DNA of 64,000 nucleotides from positions 17,522 to 81,521 of the forward strand of contig NZ_JAAUWV010000017.1 of the NCBI RefSeq assembly GCF_014694405.1, written 5' to 3'. Below the pieces are notes generated by a model. The model was not told where the DNA came from. It ran no database searches and worked only from the letters and a program-made list of their open reading frames with translations. The stretch is from Pseudoalteromonas sp. S16_S37. Its GTDB lineage: Bacteria; Pseudomonadota; Gammaproteobacteria; Enterobacterales; Alteromonadaceae. The position numbers were made by a program, and so were the translations under genes. Of this stretch, positions 43,347 through 52,553 are shown one piece after another. Positions within the stretch are counted from its first letter, which is position 1, and each line of letters opens with the position of its first letter.

Positions 43347-45884
43347 TTAAACACACACTGCCACATTTCCATTGTGCTCTAACATGTGCAAACACTCTAA
43401 AATGGGCCTTGCTGGGCTATAAATATAGCCTTGCACTAAATGGCAACCAAAGTCAGACAACATTTGCTGTTGCTCTTGTTGTTCAACACCTTCAGCTATC
43501 ACCTTAATACCTAATTGCGAACTCAGATCAACCAAGCATTTCACCATCACTTGCTTGTTGCGGTCGACCCCCATGCAATCAACAAATGACTTGTCTATTT
43601 TCACAAAATCTACTTGGTTCTCAATCAGATTACTTAATGACGAGTAGCCAGTACAAAAATCATCAAGTGCGATTTGCACACCTAATTCACTAAGCGCTTC
43701 TAATACCTGCCAAGTGTATTTATTCGCCGCCATCGACTCGGTTACTTCAATGGTAATTGCGTCATAGGGCAAGCCATACCGCTCAATTGCCGCTGGAATA
43801 AGTTCAACTTGGTTATTACTTGCCTTAAATTCGTTGATTGAACGGTTTATTGAAAAGCTAATATGTTTAAAGCCAGCTTGATGAAGCATGGCAAGATCAC
43901 GACAACTGGTTTCCAGTACATACTGTCCAATCAGATGGATTAAGCCAAACTCTTCTGCAATGGGAATAAAACATGCAGGAGAAATTGCACCATATTCGTC
44001 ATCAAACCATCGTATCAAAGCTTCAAACTTGGCGATTTTACCAGTGTTAGTACTCACTACTGGTTGATAATGCACTTGCAGTGTACCTGCCCTTAACGCA
44101 GCTTTAAGTTTGTCTCTGAGCTTAATTTTTTTAAGGTAGGCATTTTGAATTGCTTCATCATGTACAGCCACTCGTGATCGACCTTGCTTTTTGGCATTAC
44201 TCAGCGCATGAGCTGCATTTTTTACCAAATTTGAACCACTTAGCTGCTCAGTGGCTTTAAGGTGCGCAACCCCAATACTCACACTCAGCTCTATTGTTAA
44301 CTCATCAATGTGGTAGGGTTCGCTAAGCATTTGCTTTAACCACTGTGCATGCGCCATTACTTCAGGCAGTGAGTGATGCGCAATCAGCAAAGCAAATTCG
44401 TCGCCACCATAACGGCTTGCTATATCCTTTCTTTTCAGCGTATTTAACAGCCTATCTGCAACTGCTATTAGTACTTTGTCGCCAATTTCTGGGCCAAAAA
44501 TGTCATTTACTTCTTTAAAGCGGTCTAAGCCTAAAAATAGTAAAGATGTATCATGAAGTCGATACGATTTAGTTAGTTGTTTTTCTAAGCTCAACATAAA
44601 GCTGCGACGATTTAAAAGGCCAGTCAATGCCTCATGATTAGCATAAAAGGTAAGCTGCGCTTCGTTACGCTTCCAGTCGGTAATATCTCGAAAAATAGCC
44701 ACATAGTTGCTTATTTTACCATCTTCCCCTTTTACAGCATTAAGCGTGAGTTCTTCTGGAAATACTTGACCATTCTTTCTGCGATTATAAATTTCCCCTT
44801 TCCATATGCCGATCTTTTCCAACTGCTGCCACATTTGTTTGTAAAACTGCTTAGTTTGTTTCCCTGAAGATAAAATGCCAGGATCTTCGCCATACAACTC
44901 TGCCGCGCTATAACCCGTTTGCAGCTCAAACGCACGATTAACCATCATGATTTTATTGCGATGATCGGTGATCATAAATGCCTCTGACGCATTTTCAAAC
45001 ACCACATTGGTCAACTCAACCTGACGACTCAATGATGAGGTATAAGTGATATCTTGAACAGTGGCGCGCAGTATGCGCTCATGCACATGATCTGCACTGA
45101 ACTCAACTTCACCAACAATATGAAACAATCCCTGCGTGGTCGTCATTTGCTTGTGGCAAACTAACATATCAAATTTATCAAATTTATCAATTTTTTCTTG
45201 TTTGATAAGCTCCAGCTGTTCGGCAACCCTTTTGCTATCGTCTGAACGAAGGTGCGACAAAAAGTTTTCCAGTGACACGTCGTTATTGTTGCAGTTCAAT
45301 AAGCTACACATCTCTTGGCTAAACCAATGCTCATTAGGTGTGATATACCAAGTCCATGAGCTTAACTTTGCGATACGCTCACCATTTGCCAGTTGTTTGA
45401 GGATCAACTCCTTGGCTGACATCTCAAGGTTATGGCTTAACTCAGTCGCAACAATACAGCCAATCTCTGAAAACCAAAGTTTATCCGCTTCGCTTAATGT
45501 CATAGGCTCTTTGAACATACACACCAAAATGCCGATTGGTTTGTGGTCGGGTGCTCTTAAGGTCACTCCTAAGTAACCATGAATGTCTAAAGACTTTAAT
45601 AATTCATCTTGCGGATAAAGCGCCTGCAAACCGCTTTCGTAGGCACAAACGCAATCTAACTCTTTGGCATCAAAACAAGGTGTGTGAACTAGGTCGTAAA
45701 CAAAGTTTTCTTTAATTTGGTTATCTTGCAGATATTGGAGCGTTTTAACCTGCTTAGCGTCATTAATAAACTTGCCGATGATGCAGTGGTTTGCTTTTAA
45801 ACGTTGATAAAGCGTGTTGAGCGTATATTGATAACGCAGTTCACTACTTTGTAGGCTGTAAAAGCGGCTAACAGACAAATCCAT
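43347..45884 (-). CDS. GAF-PAS-GGDEF-EAL c-di-GMP signalling protein
   Basis: About 845 residues from ATG 45884. Soluble, with a GAF domain (about 20-165), two PAS-like domains (about 170-285 and 290-410; FMITDHRNKIMMVNRAFELQTGYSAAELYG is split across the second), GGDEF (about 425-580; SRYGGDEFALL intact) and EAL (about 595-845; FEALIRW, EVTES, DDFCTGYSS, KIDKSFVD, AEGVEQQEQ). Both catalytic signatures look intact, so either cyclase or phosphodiesterase activity is possible. An RxxD product-inhibition site in front of GGDEF is not seen. It is a single-gene unit. Confidence 0.93.
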   Translation of the reverse strand: MDLSVSRFYSLQSSELRYQYTLNTLYQRLKANHCIIGKFINDAKQVKTLQYLQDNQIKENFVYDLVHTPCFDAKELDCVCAYESGLQALYPQDELLKSLDIHGYLGVTLRAPDHKPIGILVCMFKEPMTLSEADKLWFSEIGCIVATELSHNLEMSAKELILKQLANGERIAKLSSWTWYITPNEHWFSQEMCSLLNCNNNDVSLENFLSHLRSDDSKRVAEQLELIKQEKIDKFDKFDMLVCHKQMTTTQGLFHIVGEVEFSADHVHERILRATVQDITYTSSLSRQVELTNVVFENASEAFMITDHRNKIMMVNRAFELQTGYSAAELYGEDPGILSSGKQTKQFYKQMWQQLEKIGIWKGEIYNRRKNGQVFPEELTLNAVKGEDGKISNYVAIFRDITDWKRNEAQLTFYANHEALTGLLNRRSFMLSLEKQLTKSYRLHDTSLLFLGLDRFKEVNDIFGPEIGDKVLIAVADRLLNTLKRKDIASRYGGDEFALLIAHHSLPEVMAHAQWLKQMLSEPYHIDELTIELSVSIGVAHLKATEQLSGSNLVKNAAHALSNAKKQGRSRVAVHDEAIQNAYLKKIKLRDKLKAALRAGTLQVHYQPVVSTNTGKIAKFEALIRWFDDEYGAISPACFIPIAEEFGLIHLIGQYVLETSCRDLAMLHQAGFKHISFSINRSINEFKASNNQVELIPAAIERYGLPYDAITIEVTESMAANKYTWQVLEALSELGVQIALDDFCTGYSSLSNLIENQVDFVKIDKSFVDCMGVDRNKQVMVKCLVDLSSQLGIKVIAEGVEQQEQQQMLSDFGCHLVQGYIYSPARPILECLHMLEHNGNVAVCV

Positions 45885-46191
45885 AAGTTTGTGCACCTTA
45901 GAGTATTTTTGAGGCAAAAGACGACGCCGAAGAATAATTAATTAAAGTACATACAACTTATACGTGGATCAATAAAGTTGCGAGTAACTAAAAAAATAAG
46001 ATGGATAAATGACTGTACTCCCGTAAAAATCCCGATTTTTAACACACTTTAAGCTTTAGCGTGGATTTTCATCCATGAAAAACACCTTACAAAAGGTGCA
46101 ATAATTGAGCACATTTTTACAGTTTCTTACTGGCTCCGCAGTTAAAAACCTCAAATAATATGCCCACCAAAATCATATTTAGGGCAAAACA
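45885..46191. other. Intergenic region, no gene seen
   Basis: 307 bp between the divergent GGDEF-EAL and lipoprotein genes. Only a short AAAAATC/GATTTTT dyad (about 46024-46041) stands out. Confidence 0.45.
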
Positions 46192-46599
46192 ATGAAACAT
46201 CTCATCCTTTCACTGACCACCACTGTGCTGTTAGCAGCTTGTGCGCATCATGACGATGTAAGACCTGGAGAAAGTAAACATTACGTAGTGGTTAAAGCGG
46301 TAGATAGAGACCAAGGCATGAAAGAAGCGCTTGGGCAAGCTGAACACTTTTGTGACAAAACCAAAAGCAGCTTAGTGGTATTAAACGAACAAGTTGATTA
46401 CCAAGGGGAAAAGGCTGAAAAAGACTACCTAAACAACCGCTCAACTGCAGAGCTTGTAACTGATGTAAGTGCGTGGCTTTGGATATTAGGTGATGGTCAT
46501 GTTGACGATGCTGGCGCAATTGGCACAATCGCTGGTATTGGCACTCTAGAAGCCATGGGCGCACCATACTTAGTCACGGTAAACTTTCGATGTGCATAA
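46192..46599 (+). CDS. Small lipoprotein of unknown function
   Basis: 135 residues with a type II signal peptide ending LLAAC (Cys17). The mature part has a beta-alpha plan (HYVVVKAVDRDQGMKEAL, AEHFCDKTKSSLVVLNE), then a Gly/Ala-rich hydrophobic stretch (DDAGAIGTIAGIGTLEAMG) resembling glycine-zipper envelope lipoproteins, and two further Cys. It is a single gene. Confidence 0.7.
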   Translation: MKHLILSLTTTVLLAACAHHDDVRPGESKHYVVVKAVDRDQGMKEALGQAEHFCDKTKSSLVVLNEQVDYQGEKAEKDYLNNRSTAELVTDVSAWLWILGDGHVDDAGAIGTIAGIGTLEAMGAPYLVTVNFRCA

Positions 46600-46667
46600 C
46601 GATAAGCGCCGTTATTTTTAAGTATTAACTTAAAACTAGCGGCGACTTAGTTCACTAACTGGTTTTA

Positions 46668-47306
46668 TCAGCGCTCAATGAGCAAAGATACGAATAGAAA
46701 CACACCAAAAGCAATAAATACTAACCCGCTTAGTTTGTTAAATAAACTTAGGCCATACTCATTACTCACTACACCTTTTGCACTGTTAGCTAAAGCCGCA
46801 TAAGCAAAGTAAATCACAAAATGGATCACCGCACTGGTCAAGCAAAGTATCGCCATCTGAGGCAAAACGGCTTTACTGCTATCAATAAAATGAGGCAGCA
46901 AAGCGCAAACAAAAATCAATGCTTTTGGGTTTAGCGATGTCACCCAAAATGCCTGTTTAAAGAGTACAGCACGTTGTGCACTAGAAGATGTATGCACGTC
47001 TGGTATATCAATGCTGGTAAGGGTCGAACGAATACTTTTTACCCCCAAGTAACCCAAATACATGGCACCAACTACTTTCAAAGCAGTAAAAAACGTACTG
47101 GATGCAAGTAGCATAACCCCCACCCCTGTCGCACTAATAATTAACAACAACTGAAACGCAACCACGTTACCCAAAACCCCAAACGCCGCTTTCTCCTTTG
47201 AATAGCGTAAGCCATTGCTGATGCATAGCAGTACCGAGGGGCCTGGTGACAACAATAGCGCGATAATAACCACGCAATAGCCCACGTAAAACTCAAGCGT
47301 CATCAT
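46668..47306 (-). CDS. LysE/RhtB-family exporter
   Basis: 212 residues from ATG 47306 (or 47303), with AGGTGAGG directly upstream inside the preceding gene; a GTG at 47315 overlaps that site. Six membrane helices. LLLSPGPSVLLCISNGLRYS near the N-terminus and LNPKALIFVCALLPHFID are LysE signatures. It exports amino acids or related metabolites. It is the last gene of a NIPSNAP-ABM-LysE operon, overlapping the ABM gene by 11-14 nt. Confidence 0.9.
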   Translation of the reverse strand: MMTLEFYVGYCVVIIALLLSPGPSVLLCISNGLRYSKEKAAFGVLGNVVAFQLLLIISATGVGVMLLASSTFFTALKVVGAMYLGYLGVKSIRSTLTSIDIPDVHTSSSAQRAVLFKQAFWVTSLNPKALIFVCALLPHFIDSSKAVLPQMAILCLTSAVIHFVIYFAYAALANSAKGVVSNEYGLSLFNKLSGLVFIAFGVFLFVSLLIER

Positions 47307-47628
47307 AGGCCTCACCTAACATTTTACTGTGGTTACTATAGTCACGCATTACATGAGCAACGCTTATTCTGTAGCTAGTAAATAGCGTGTGTTTTCCTTT
47401 TTGTTGTGCTGCTTGATGTTCAAAGTCGCTTTTCCACCTCACAACAGCCTCTTCATTTTCCCAAAATGACAGCGATAAGAGTTTATTTTGGTTGGCTAAG
47501 CTTTGAAAACGCTCAACACTGATAAACCCCTCTACTGCGTGCAATTTACTTTTTAATCTTGCGGCGATGTCTAAGTACACTTGCTGGCACTCAGGGTTTG
47601 GTATAACTTCAAATATGACGGCAATCAA
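47293..47628 (-). CDS. ABM-superfamily (antibiotic biosynthesis monooxygenase-like) protein
   Basis: 111 residues of one dimeric alpha/beta-barrel domain: MIAVIFEVIPNPECQQVY, then VEGFISVERFQS and LSFWENEEAVVRWK, the usual ABM progression. Such cofactor-free proteins oxidise quinone-like compounds or degrade reactive metabolites. It overlaps the NIPSNAP gene by 4 nt (ATGA) and the exporter gene downstream, so the three are translationally coupled. Confidence 0.85.
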   Translation of the reverse strand: MIAVIFEVIPNPECQQVYLDIAARLKSKLHAVEGFISVERFQSLANQNKLLSLSFWENEEAVVRWKSDFEHQAAQQKGKHTLFTSYRISVAHVMRDYSNHSKMLGEAYDDA

Positions 47629-47981
47629 CTTAGCTCTCCTTTTTTTGCTGGCAAATAAGTCGAAGGAACTGTCCTTAAAAAAGTGCGCTTTTCACTCACT
47701 ATAAATTGTTCATTTTTCGCAAAACTAAAGTTACAACTACCCAGTTGTGATTGACGCAAGGTGTGTCGGTATATTTCGTAATCCGCAAGAGACTCAAAAC
47801 TGATTAAGCCATATGCAATGTTATTTGTACCTTCATGTGGCAAAAAGTAACCCAGTAACTCTCCTCCACACTGAGGAATAACTTTGCCCCAATTCTGGGC
47901 ATACTGCTCAAATAGATGAACTTTGTGTGGGTCGATTTGATATTCAATAAAACAGGTTATTTTCAAAGTGGTTGTCTCCAT
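47625..47981 (-). CDS. NIPSNAP-family protein
   Basis: 118 residues from ATG 47981; the frame extends further upstream but would run into the ArsR gene. The ferredoxin-like domain has CFIEYQIDPHKVHLFEQYAQNW and GELLGYFLPHEGTNNIAYGL, typical of NIPSNAP proteins, which are structural relatives of the ABM fold. It is the first gene of the ArsR-divergent operon. The role is unknown; with ABM and exporter partners it may help handle a toxic metabolite. Confidence 0.82.
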   Translation of the reverse strand: METTTLKITCFIEYQIDPHKVHLFEQYAQNWGKVIPQCGGELLGYFLPHEGTNNIAYGLISFESLADYEIYRHTLRQSQLGSCNFSFAKNEQFIVSEKRTFLRTVPSTYLPAKKGELS

Positions 47982-48004
47982 AATGACTTTTTGGCAGTCT
48001 ATCT

Positions 48005-48016
48005 GAGATAAATCTC
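48005..48016. promoter_or_regulatory. Candidate ArsR operator
   Basis: GAGAT-AA-ATCTC in the 71-bp divergent region between the NIPSNAP operon and the ArsR-type gene. Confidence 0.45.
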
Positions 48017-48052
48017 GATGCTTCGGTGGCAATCGAACTATGAAGGAAAAGT

Positions 48053-48727
48053 ATGGAACCAAATATTGCTTACTTAGGCGCACTCGTTGGCGACGCTGCT
48101 CGCTCTAAAATGCTGACGGCTTTAATGAGCGGTAAAGCACTCACCGCCACAGAGTTATCGCTTGAGGCAAATATCACACCGCAAACGGCAAGCAGCCATT
48201 TGATGAAATTGGTCGATGGCGAATTGATCATAGTGCGCAAACAAGGTCGACATAAATACTTTCAGTTAAAGAACCTTCAAGTAGCTGAACTAATTGAACA
48301 AATGCTAAATATTAGTGCGTCGATGGCACAAACAAGTATTGCTACGGGGCCCACAGATGAGAGATTGAAAAGATCGCGTATTTGCTATGATCACCTAGCT
48401 GGTGAACTAGGCGTTCAGTTATTTGATGCATTACAAAGCAATGGATGGATAGTTGAAGCTCAAGATATGCTGACTTTAACGCAACTTGGCCTCAGCTTTT
48501 TTAGCGAGCTCGGATTTGATACAGCCGCAACTAAAAAAACCCGTCGGCCATTGTGTAAAGCATGCCTCGATTGGAGCGAAAGACGCAGCCATTTAGCAGG
48601 TTACCTTGGTAAATGGGTATTAACAGATGCACTGGCTCGTCAGTGGGCACATCAAGATTTAGACTCTCGCGCCATTGAGTTTACCCCTCACGGCTTAAAG
48701 GCTTTTAAAAGCAAGTATGGTTTTTGA
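48053..48727 (+). CDS. ArsR-family helix-turn-helix regulator
   Basis: 224 residues. The N-terminal winged helix (about 5-85) has DAARSKMLTALMSGKALTAT and ANITPQTASSHLMKLVDGEL. The C-terminal half is a long unrelated domain containing RRPLCKACLDWSERRSHLAG; CxxC and nearby His are possible metal or redox ligands. The same domain plan occurs in regulators placed next to ABM/NIPSNAP genes. Good ribosome site (GAAGGAA). It is divergent from the operon it probably represses. Confidence 0.88.
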   Translation: MEPNIAYLGALVGDAARSKMLTALMSGKALTATELSLEANITPQTASSHLMKLVDGELIIVRKQGRHKYFQLKNLQVAELIEQMLNISASMAQTSIATGPTDERLKRSRICYDHLAGELGVQLFDALQSNGWIVEAQDMLTLTQLGLSFFSELGFDTAATKKTRRPLCKACLDWSERRSHLAGYLGKWVLTDALARQWAHQDLDSRAIEFTPHGLKAFKSKYGF

Positions 48728-48833
48728 GAAACATTAAGTGCCATGACTGCACTTAAATCTTACCTCGCACTATGACCTGCAACTAGTTATAATTACGTGT
48801 AGGCTAGTAAAAAAAGTAAGTACTATTTCGTAT

Positions 48834-49019
48834 ATGAAAAGCAAAAAAGTTAATCCACTGGTGTCGCATTTTACCATTGCATTTGCGCTATTGACTGCGT
48901 TGTGGATGTTTGTAACAGATAAAGAAATGCTGATCCTCGGTAATTCTGTCGTGCTTGTTTATATTGTAAGTGCACTGGCATCTCGCATGCTGAAAAAACA
49001 AAAGCCGAAGAAAAAATAA
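48834..49019 (+). CDS. Small two-helix membrane protein
   Basis: 61 residues: Lys-rich N-terminus, two hydrophobic segments (FTIAFALLTALWMFV and GNSVVLVYIVSALASRML) and a Lys-rich tail. The function is unknown. It is followed by an intrinsic terminator after 8 bp, which supports its being a gene. Confidence 0.6.
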   Translation: MKSKKVNPLVSHFTIAFALLTALWMFVTDKEMLILGNSVVLVYIVSALASRMLKKQKPKKK

Positions 49020-49026
49020 TCTAATG

Positions 49027-49056
49027 AAAAAGCCCAGCATATTAGCCGGGCTTTTT
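49027..49056. terminator. Bidirectional terminator
   Basis: AAAAAGCCC / GGGCTTTTT, 9-bp stem with a 12-nt loop and T-runs on both strands. It serves the small membrane protein gene and the convergent peptidase gene. Confidence 0.9.
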
Positions 49057-49070
49057 CTTATTTGTTAACT

Positions 49071-51239
49071 TTATAGTCGGCCATTTGCCAATTCTATAAA
49101 GAACGCATAATTTAGCGCGGTATCTTTGATACTCTTAAATCTACCTGATGCGCCGCCATGTCCTGCTTCCATATCCACTTTGAGTAACAGCTTGTTATTG
49201 TCTGTTTTCTTCTCTCGCAGTTTTGCTACCCACTTTGCAGGTTCAAAATACTGTACTTGAGAATCATGCAAACCCGTTGTTACTAGCATATTTGGATAGG
49301 CTTGTGCTGATACTTGATCATACGGTGAATACGAGCGCATATAATCGAAATATGCTTTGTCGTTTGGATTACCCCACTCGTCATATTCATTTGTTGTAAG
49401 CGGAAGTGATTCATCCAACATGGTGTTGATCACATCAACAAACGGTACCGCAGCATGTACACCGTGGTATAGCTCAGGTGCTTGGTTAACAACCGCTCCC
49501 ATCAACAATCCCCCTGCGCTACCACCTTGGGCATAAACACGCTTTTTATCACCATATCCTTGCGCGACTAATGCTTTGGTCACGTCAACGAAATCGTTAA
49601 AAGTATTCTTTTTGTTCAACTTTTTGCCATCTTCATACCAAGGGCGACCAAGCATTTGCGAGCCGCGAATGTGCGCAATCGCATAGACAAACCCTCTGTC
49701 TAGCAGGCTCAATCGGCTAATAGAAAAACCAGGGTCAACCGTATATCCGTATGAACCATAACCATATTGTAGTAGTGGGTTTGTGCCGTCTTTTTTGAAT
49801 AATGACTTTTTATATACAATTGAAACAGGTACTTTTACACCATCACGTGCAGTAACAAAAATACGCTCAGATTGGTAGTCTGCGGAGTTAAAATCGCCCA
49901 GTACCTTGTCTTGTTTTAGCGTCACTTTAGAGTAATCATTTAGGTCCACCTCAAAGGTGGTTTTAGGTGTTGTCATACTCGCATATTGAACGCGAACACT
50001 GTCACTACTAAGTGTATTGTTACCAATCATAGACACGCGATAAGCAGGGTCGTTGAACTCAATCTGGTGCTCTTTGTTCTTTTTGAGTTCTCGAATGGTA
50101 ATTTTTGACTGACCTTGCGCTCGACTTTGATAAACTAAATGCTCATCAAACAAGGTAAAATCTTCAAGCCTTACGTTTGGTTGATGCTCTATTACCGTCT
50201 GCCAATTTGCTTTGTCAGATACTGCATCTATTTTCGCTTTCATTAGCTTAAAGTTCACAGCGTTTAGATTGGTTAATATGTAATACCAGTCTTTATGCTT
50301 TGAAACACTGTATTCTAAGCCCTTTTCTCTGGCTAACAGGCGCTGTGGCTTGGCTTTCGCATCATCGGCAGAAAGTACCGACATACCTTTTGACTCAGTG
50401 CTATAGTGATAAATAAAAATTTGCTCACCATCTTTGCTGCGACTTAAATAAGTGTAATAAGTATTATCGGCTTCTTCGTATACCAGCTCGTCTTGCTCTT
50501 GAGCCGTGCCTAGTGTGTGACGATATACTTGAGTACCAAGTAACGATACAGGGTCTTTTTTGATGTAATAAAGCGTCTGGTTATCATTTGCCCAAACCAC
50601 ACCATCTTGCACACCTTTAAGCTCATCTTTAAGTATCTCACCAGTGGTTAAATTTTTAACTTTAACCGTATAAATGCGACGACTCAGTGTATCTTCGGTA
50701 TAAGCTAAAAGGTTTGCGTTAGGACTAACTTCAATATCACCCAACTCATAAAACTCATGCGCTTTTGCAAGCTCGTTGATATCTAGTAGTAGCTCAGGAT
50801 TAACACCGTCAACAGTTAGGCTACGATAAATACTCGCATATTCTTGATCGCCAATGGTTTCGTTAAAATAAAAATAACGGCCTTTTTGTACGGGCACTGA
50901 GCGATTGTCTTTAACAATCTTGGCTTTTATTTCAGAAAATAATTGCGCTTGTAAAGCTTCACTTGGCGCAAGTATGGTATCAGTGTAGCTATTTTCTTTT
51001 TCTAAATGCGCGATCACTTGTTCGCTCGAACGACTATCGTCACGCAACCAATGATAATTATCCACCAGTTCATAACCGTGAATTTTTGTTTTATAGGGTA
51101 CCTTTGCAGCAATTGGCGCTGTAACTGACGGGCTACTAACTGAACTTGTTTGGCTTGTTGTTTCTGTGGATGTTGATTGGCATCCAGTTGCCAATATAAC
51201 CGACGACAGCGCAAGCTGCCAAAGAACTGATTGTTTCAT
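49071..51239 (-). CDS. S9 prolyl oligopeptidase-family lipoprotein (oligopeptidase B-like)
   Basis: 722 residues from ATG 51239 (AAGGA box); the longer frame from 51311 is not needed. The N-terminus is a lipoprotein signal ending LATGC. A seven-bladed beta-propeller (about 60-420) covers a C-terminal alpha/beta hydrolase. The catalytic residues are Ser in YAQGGSAGGLLMG, Asp in TTGLHDSQVQY and His in EAGHGGASGR. It cleaves short peptides after basic or prolyl residues and should sit on an envelope membrane. It is a single gene, divergent from a small lipoprotein gene. Confidence 0.93.
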   Translation of the reverse strand: MKQSVLWQLALSSVILATGCQSTSTETTSQTSSVSSPSVTAPIAAKVPYKTKIHGYELVDNYHWLRDDSRSSEQVIAHLEKENSYTDTILAPSEALQAQLFSEIKAKIVKDNRSVPVQKGRYFYFNETIGDQEYASIYRSLTVDGVNPELLLDINELAKAHEFYELGDIEVSPNANLLAYTEDTLSRRIYTVKVKNLTTGEILKDELKGVQDGVVWANDNQTLYYIKKDPVSLLGTQVYRHTLGTAQEQDELVYEEADNTYYTYLSRSKDGEQIFIYHYSTESKGMSVLSADDAKAKPQRLLAREKGLEYSVSKHKDWYYILTNLNAVNFKLMKAKIDAVSDKANWQTVIEHQPNVRLEDFTLFDEHLVYQSRAQGQSKITIRELKKNKEHQIEFNDPAYRVSMIGNNTLSSDSVRVQYASMTTPKTTFEVDLNDYSKVTLKQDKVLGDFNSADYQSERIFVTARDGVKVPVSIVYKKSLFKKDGTNPLLQYGYGSYGYTVDPGFSISRLSLLDRGFVYAIAHIRGSQMLGRPWYEDGKKLNKKNTFNDFVDVTKALVAQGYGDKKRVYAQGGSAGGLLMGAVVNQAPELYHGVHAAVPFVDVINTMLDESLPLTTNEYDEWGNPNDKAYFDYMRSYSPYDQVSAQAYPNMLVTTGLHDSQVQYFEPAKWVAKLREKKTDNNKLLLKVDMEAGHGGASGRFKSIKDTALNYAFFIELANGRL

Positions 51240-51377
51240 CCTAATATCCTTGTTTACTATATTTTGTAGACTGCTAGCAGTACTGCCCACAATAATATGA
51301 TTATTGGGCATAAATATAATTGAATTCTTACTTTAGGAACAGTAATCTTGGTAAATAAAAGTTAACAGGTGTTAAAT

Positions 51378-51863
51378 ATGAAGACCAAATTAGCGACCTT
51401 TATCATCCCGCTAATGATTATGCTAAGTGGTTGTCAATCAGTGAGTCTCCCCTCGAAATCCGAGATTGCCTTATGTGAAAAAACCATCATCGATTATGTG
51501 CAATTTCGTGATCAAGGGCCCATTGAAAGTTACCAAGCCTTGTTTAGCAAAGACGCTACTTTTATTATCCCAAAGCTAGGCGTTTCACTTAGCTCAGATG
51601 AACAAATTGCTGCTAGAGCCAAACAGGCAATGGCGAACAAGAAGACCATTCATATGATCACCAGCACCGCCATAGTGCCTAATAGTAAGAATGAATTTTC
51701 AAGCACCGCACATTTTATTCTTTATATGAGCGACAAAAAGGATAAATCGATTCCAACCAAAGTATTTAACGGCAGATATGTAGATTTGCTAGTGCTCAAT
51801 AACAATCGCTGTTTGATAAAGAATCGAGAAGTGTTCATAGATAGAGTAGACACTCTAGATTAA
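51378..51863 (+). CDS. SnoaL/NTF2-like lipoprotein
   Basis: 161 residues from ATG 51378 (AGGTG, 6 nt upstream), preferred over GTG 51369. The lipobox is MLSGC. The mature part follows the NTF2-like cone plan: an N-terminal helix IIDYVQFRDQGPIESYQALF, DATFIIPKLG, HMITSTAIVP and a C-terminal strand pair. No catalytic role is assigned. It is convergent with the MarR gene, 2 bp apart. Confidence 0.68.
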   Translation: MKTKLATFIIPLMIMLSGCQSVSLPSKSEIALCEKTIIDYVQFRDQGPIESYQALFSKDATFIIPKLGVSLSSDEQIAARAKQAMANKKTIHMITSTAIVPNSKNEFSSTAHFILYMSDKKDKSIPTKVFNGRYVDLLVLNNNRCLIKNREVFIDRVDTLD

Positions 51864-51865
51864 CA

Positions 51866-52444
51866 CTACTTTGCTGAGCGCTTGTGCCAGCGGATAAGCT
51901 CTTTTTGATCCCTTGTAATGGTGTGCCCTTGAGATTCTAGTAGCTGGGCACTTTGCGCCAAGGCAGCTTCAGCCCTTAGCTCAATTTTTTCAAGCAGCGA
52001 CAATAACAGTTGCTTTTCATCCTCACTGATATCTTTTAGTACGTTTTTTTCTCTTTCACGCATATGTGCCACTACTTGTTCGTAAAGTGGCAAGCCCTGC
52101 TCACTGATTTTTACAAACTTGCTACGTTGTTTTGAGTGGTCATTATCCGCGCAGATCAGTTCCAGTTTCATCAAGGTGTTAATCGCACGATTAACCGAAT
52201 AGGGGTCTAGACGTGATTGATATGCAATGTCGGCCGCATTGATGGGTCCGTAAGAGCCAATATTTAACAACACGCGAATTTCTCTCGTCTCAAGCCCTGT
52301 TAAATTTTTGATATATGCATCTCGGTCCATTGCCAAAAGGTTACTAGCAACCGCGATTCTATAAGGTACATGATTATATAAATCATATGGTTGCTCGATA
52401 TTTTTCGACAACTCAAAAGCTGATTGACGCGCCTTATTGCTCAT
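51866..52444 (-). CDS. MarR-family transcriptional regulator
   Basis: 192 residues from ATG 52444 (TGGATGAG upstream). The winged helix (about 50-140) has LETREIRVLLNIG, AADIAYQSRLDPYSVNRAI and a basic wing DHSKQRSKFVKIS. It is divergent from the AhpD-like gene; a perfect 22-bp palindrome lies between them, so repression of both genes is likely. Confidence 0.9.
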   Translation of the reverse strand: MSNKARQSAFELSKNIEQPYDLYNHVPYRIAVASNLLAMDRDAYIKNLTGLETREIRVLLNIGSYGPINAADIAYQSRLDPYSVNRAINTLMKLELICADNDHSKQRSKFVKISEQGLPLYEQVVAHMREREKNVLKDISEDEKQLLLSLLEKIELRAEAALAQSAQLLESQGHTITRDQKELIRWHKRSAK

Positions 52445-52510
52445 AATCTCATCCAATAAATAAAAAGCGGTGTGCATTTTTTGTAGACAAGCGCTCAAAA
52501 ACCGCCTAGA

Positions 52511-52532
52511 TTATGTTGCAGATGCAACATAA
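52511..52532. promoter_or_regulatory. MarR operator candidate
   Basis: TTATGTTGCA-GA-TGCAACATAA: perfect 10-bp arms with a 2-bp centre, the classical MarR operator form, 21 bp before the AhpD-like start. Confidence 0.7.
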
Positions 52533-52553
52533 CAAAATCAATAGGAATACATT

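Noticed and set aside
43347..45884. GGDEF-EAL protein as the missing HnoB of the NO cluster
   Set aside because: It is about 15 kb away, lacks a REC domain and carries GAF/PAS sensors, so it does not fit HnoB.
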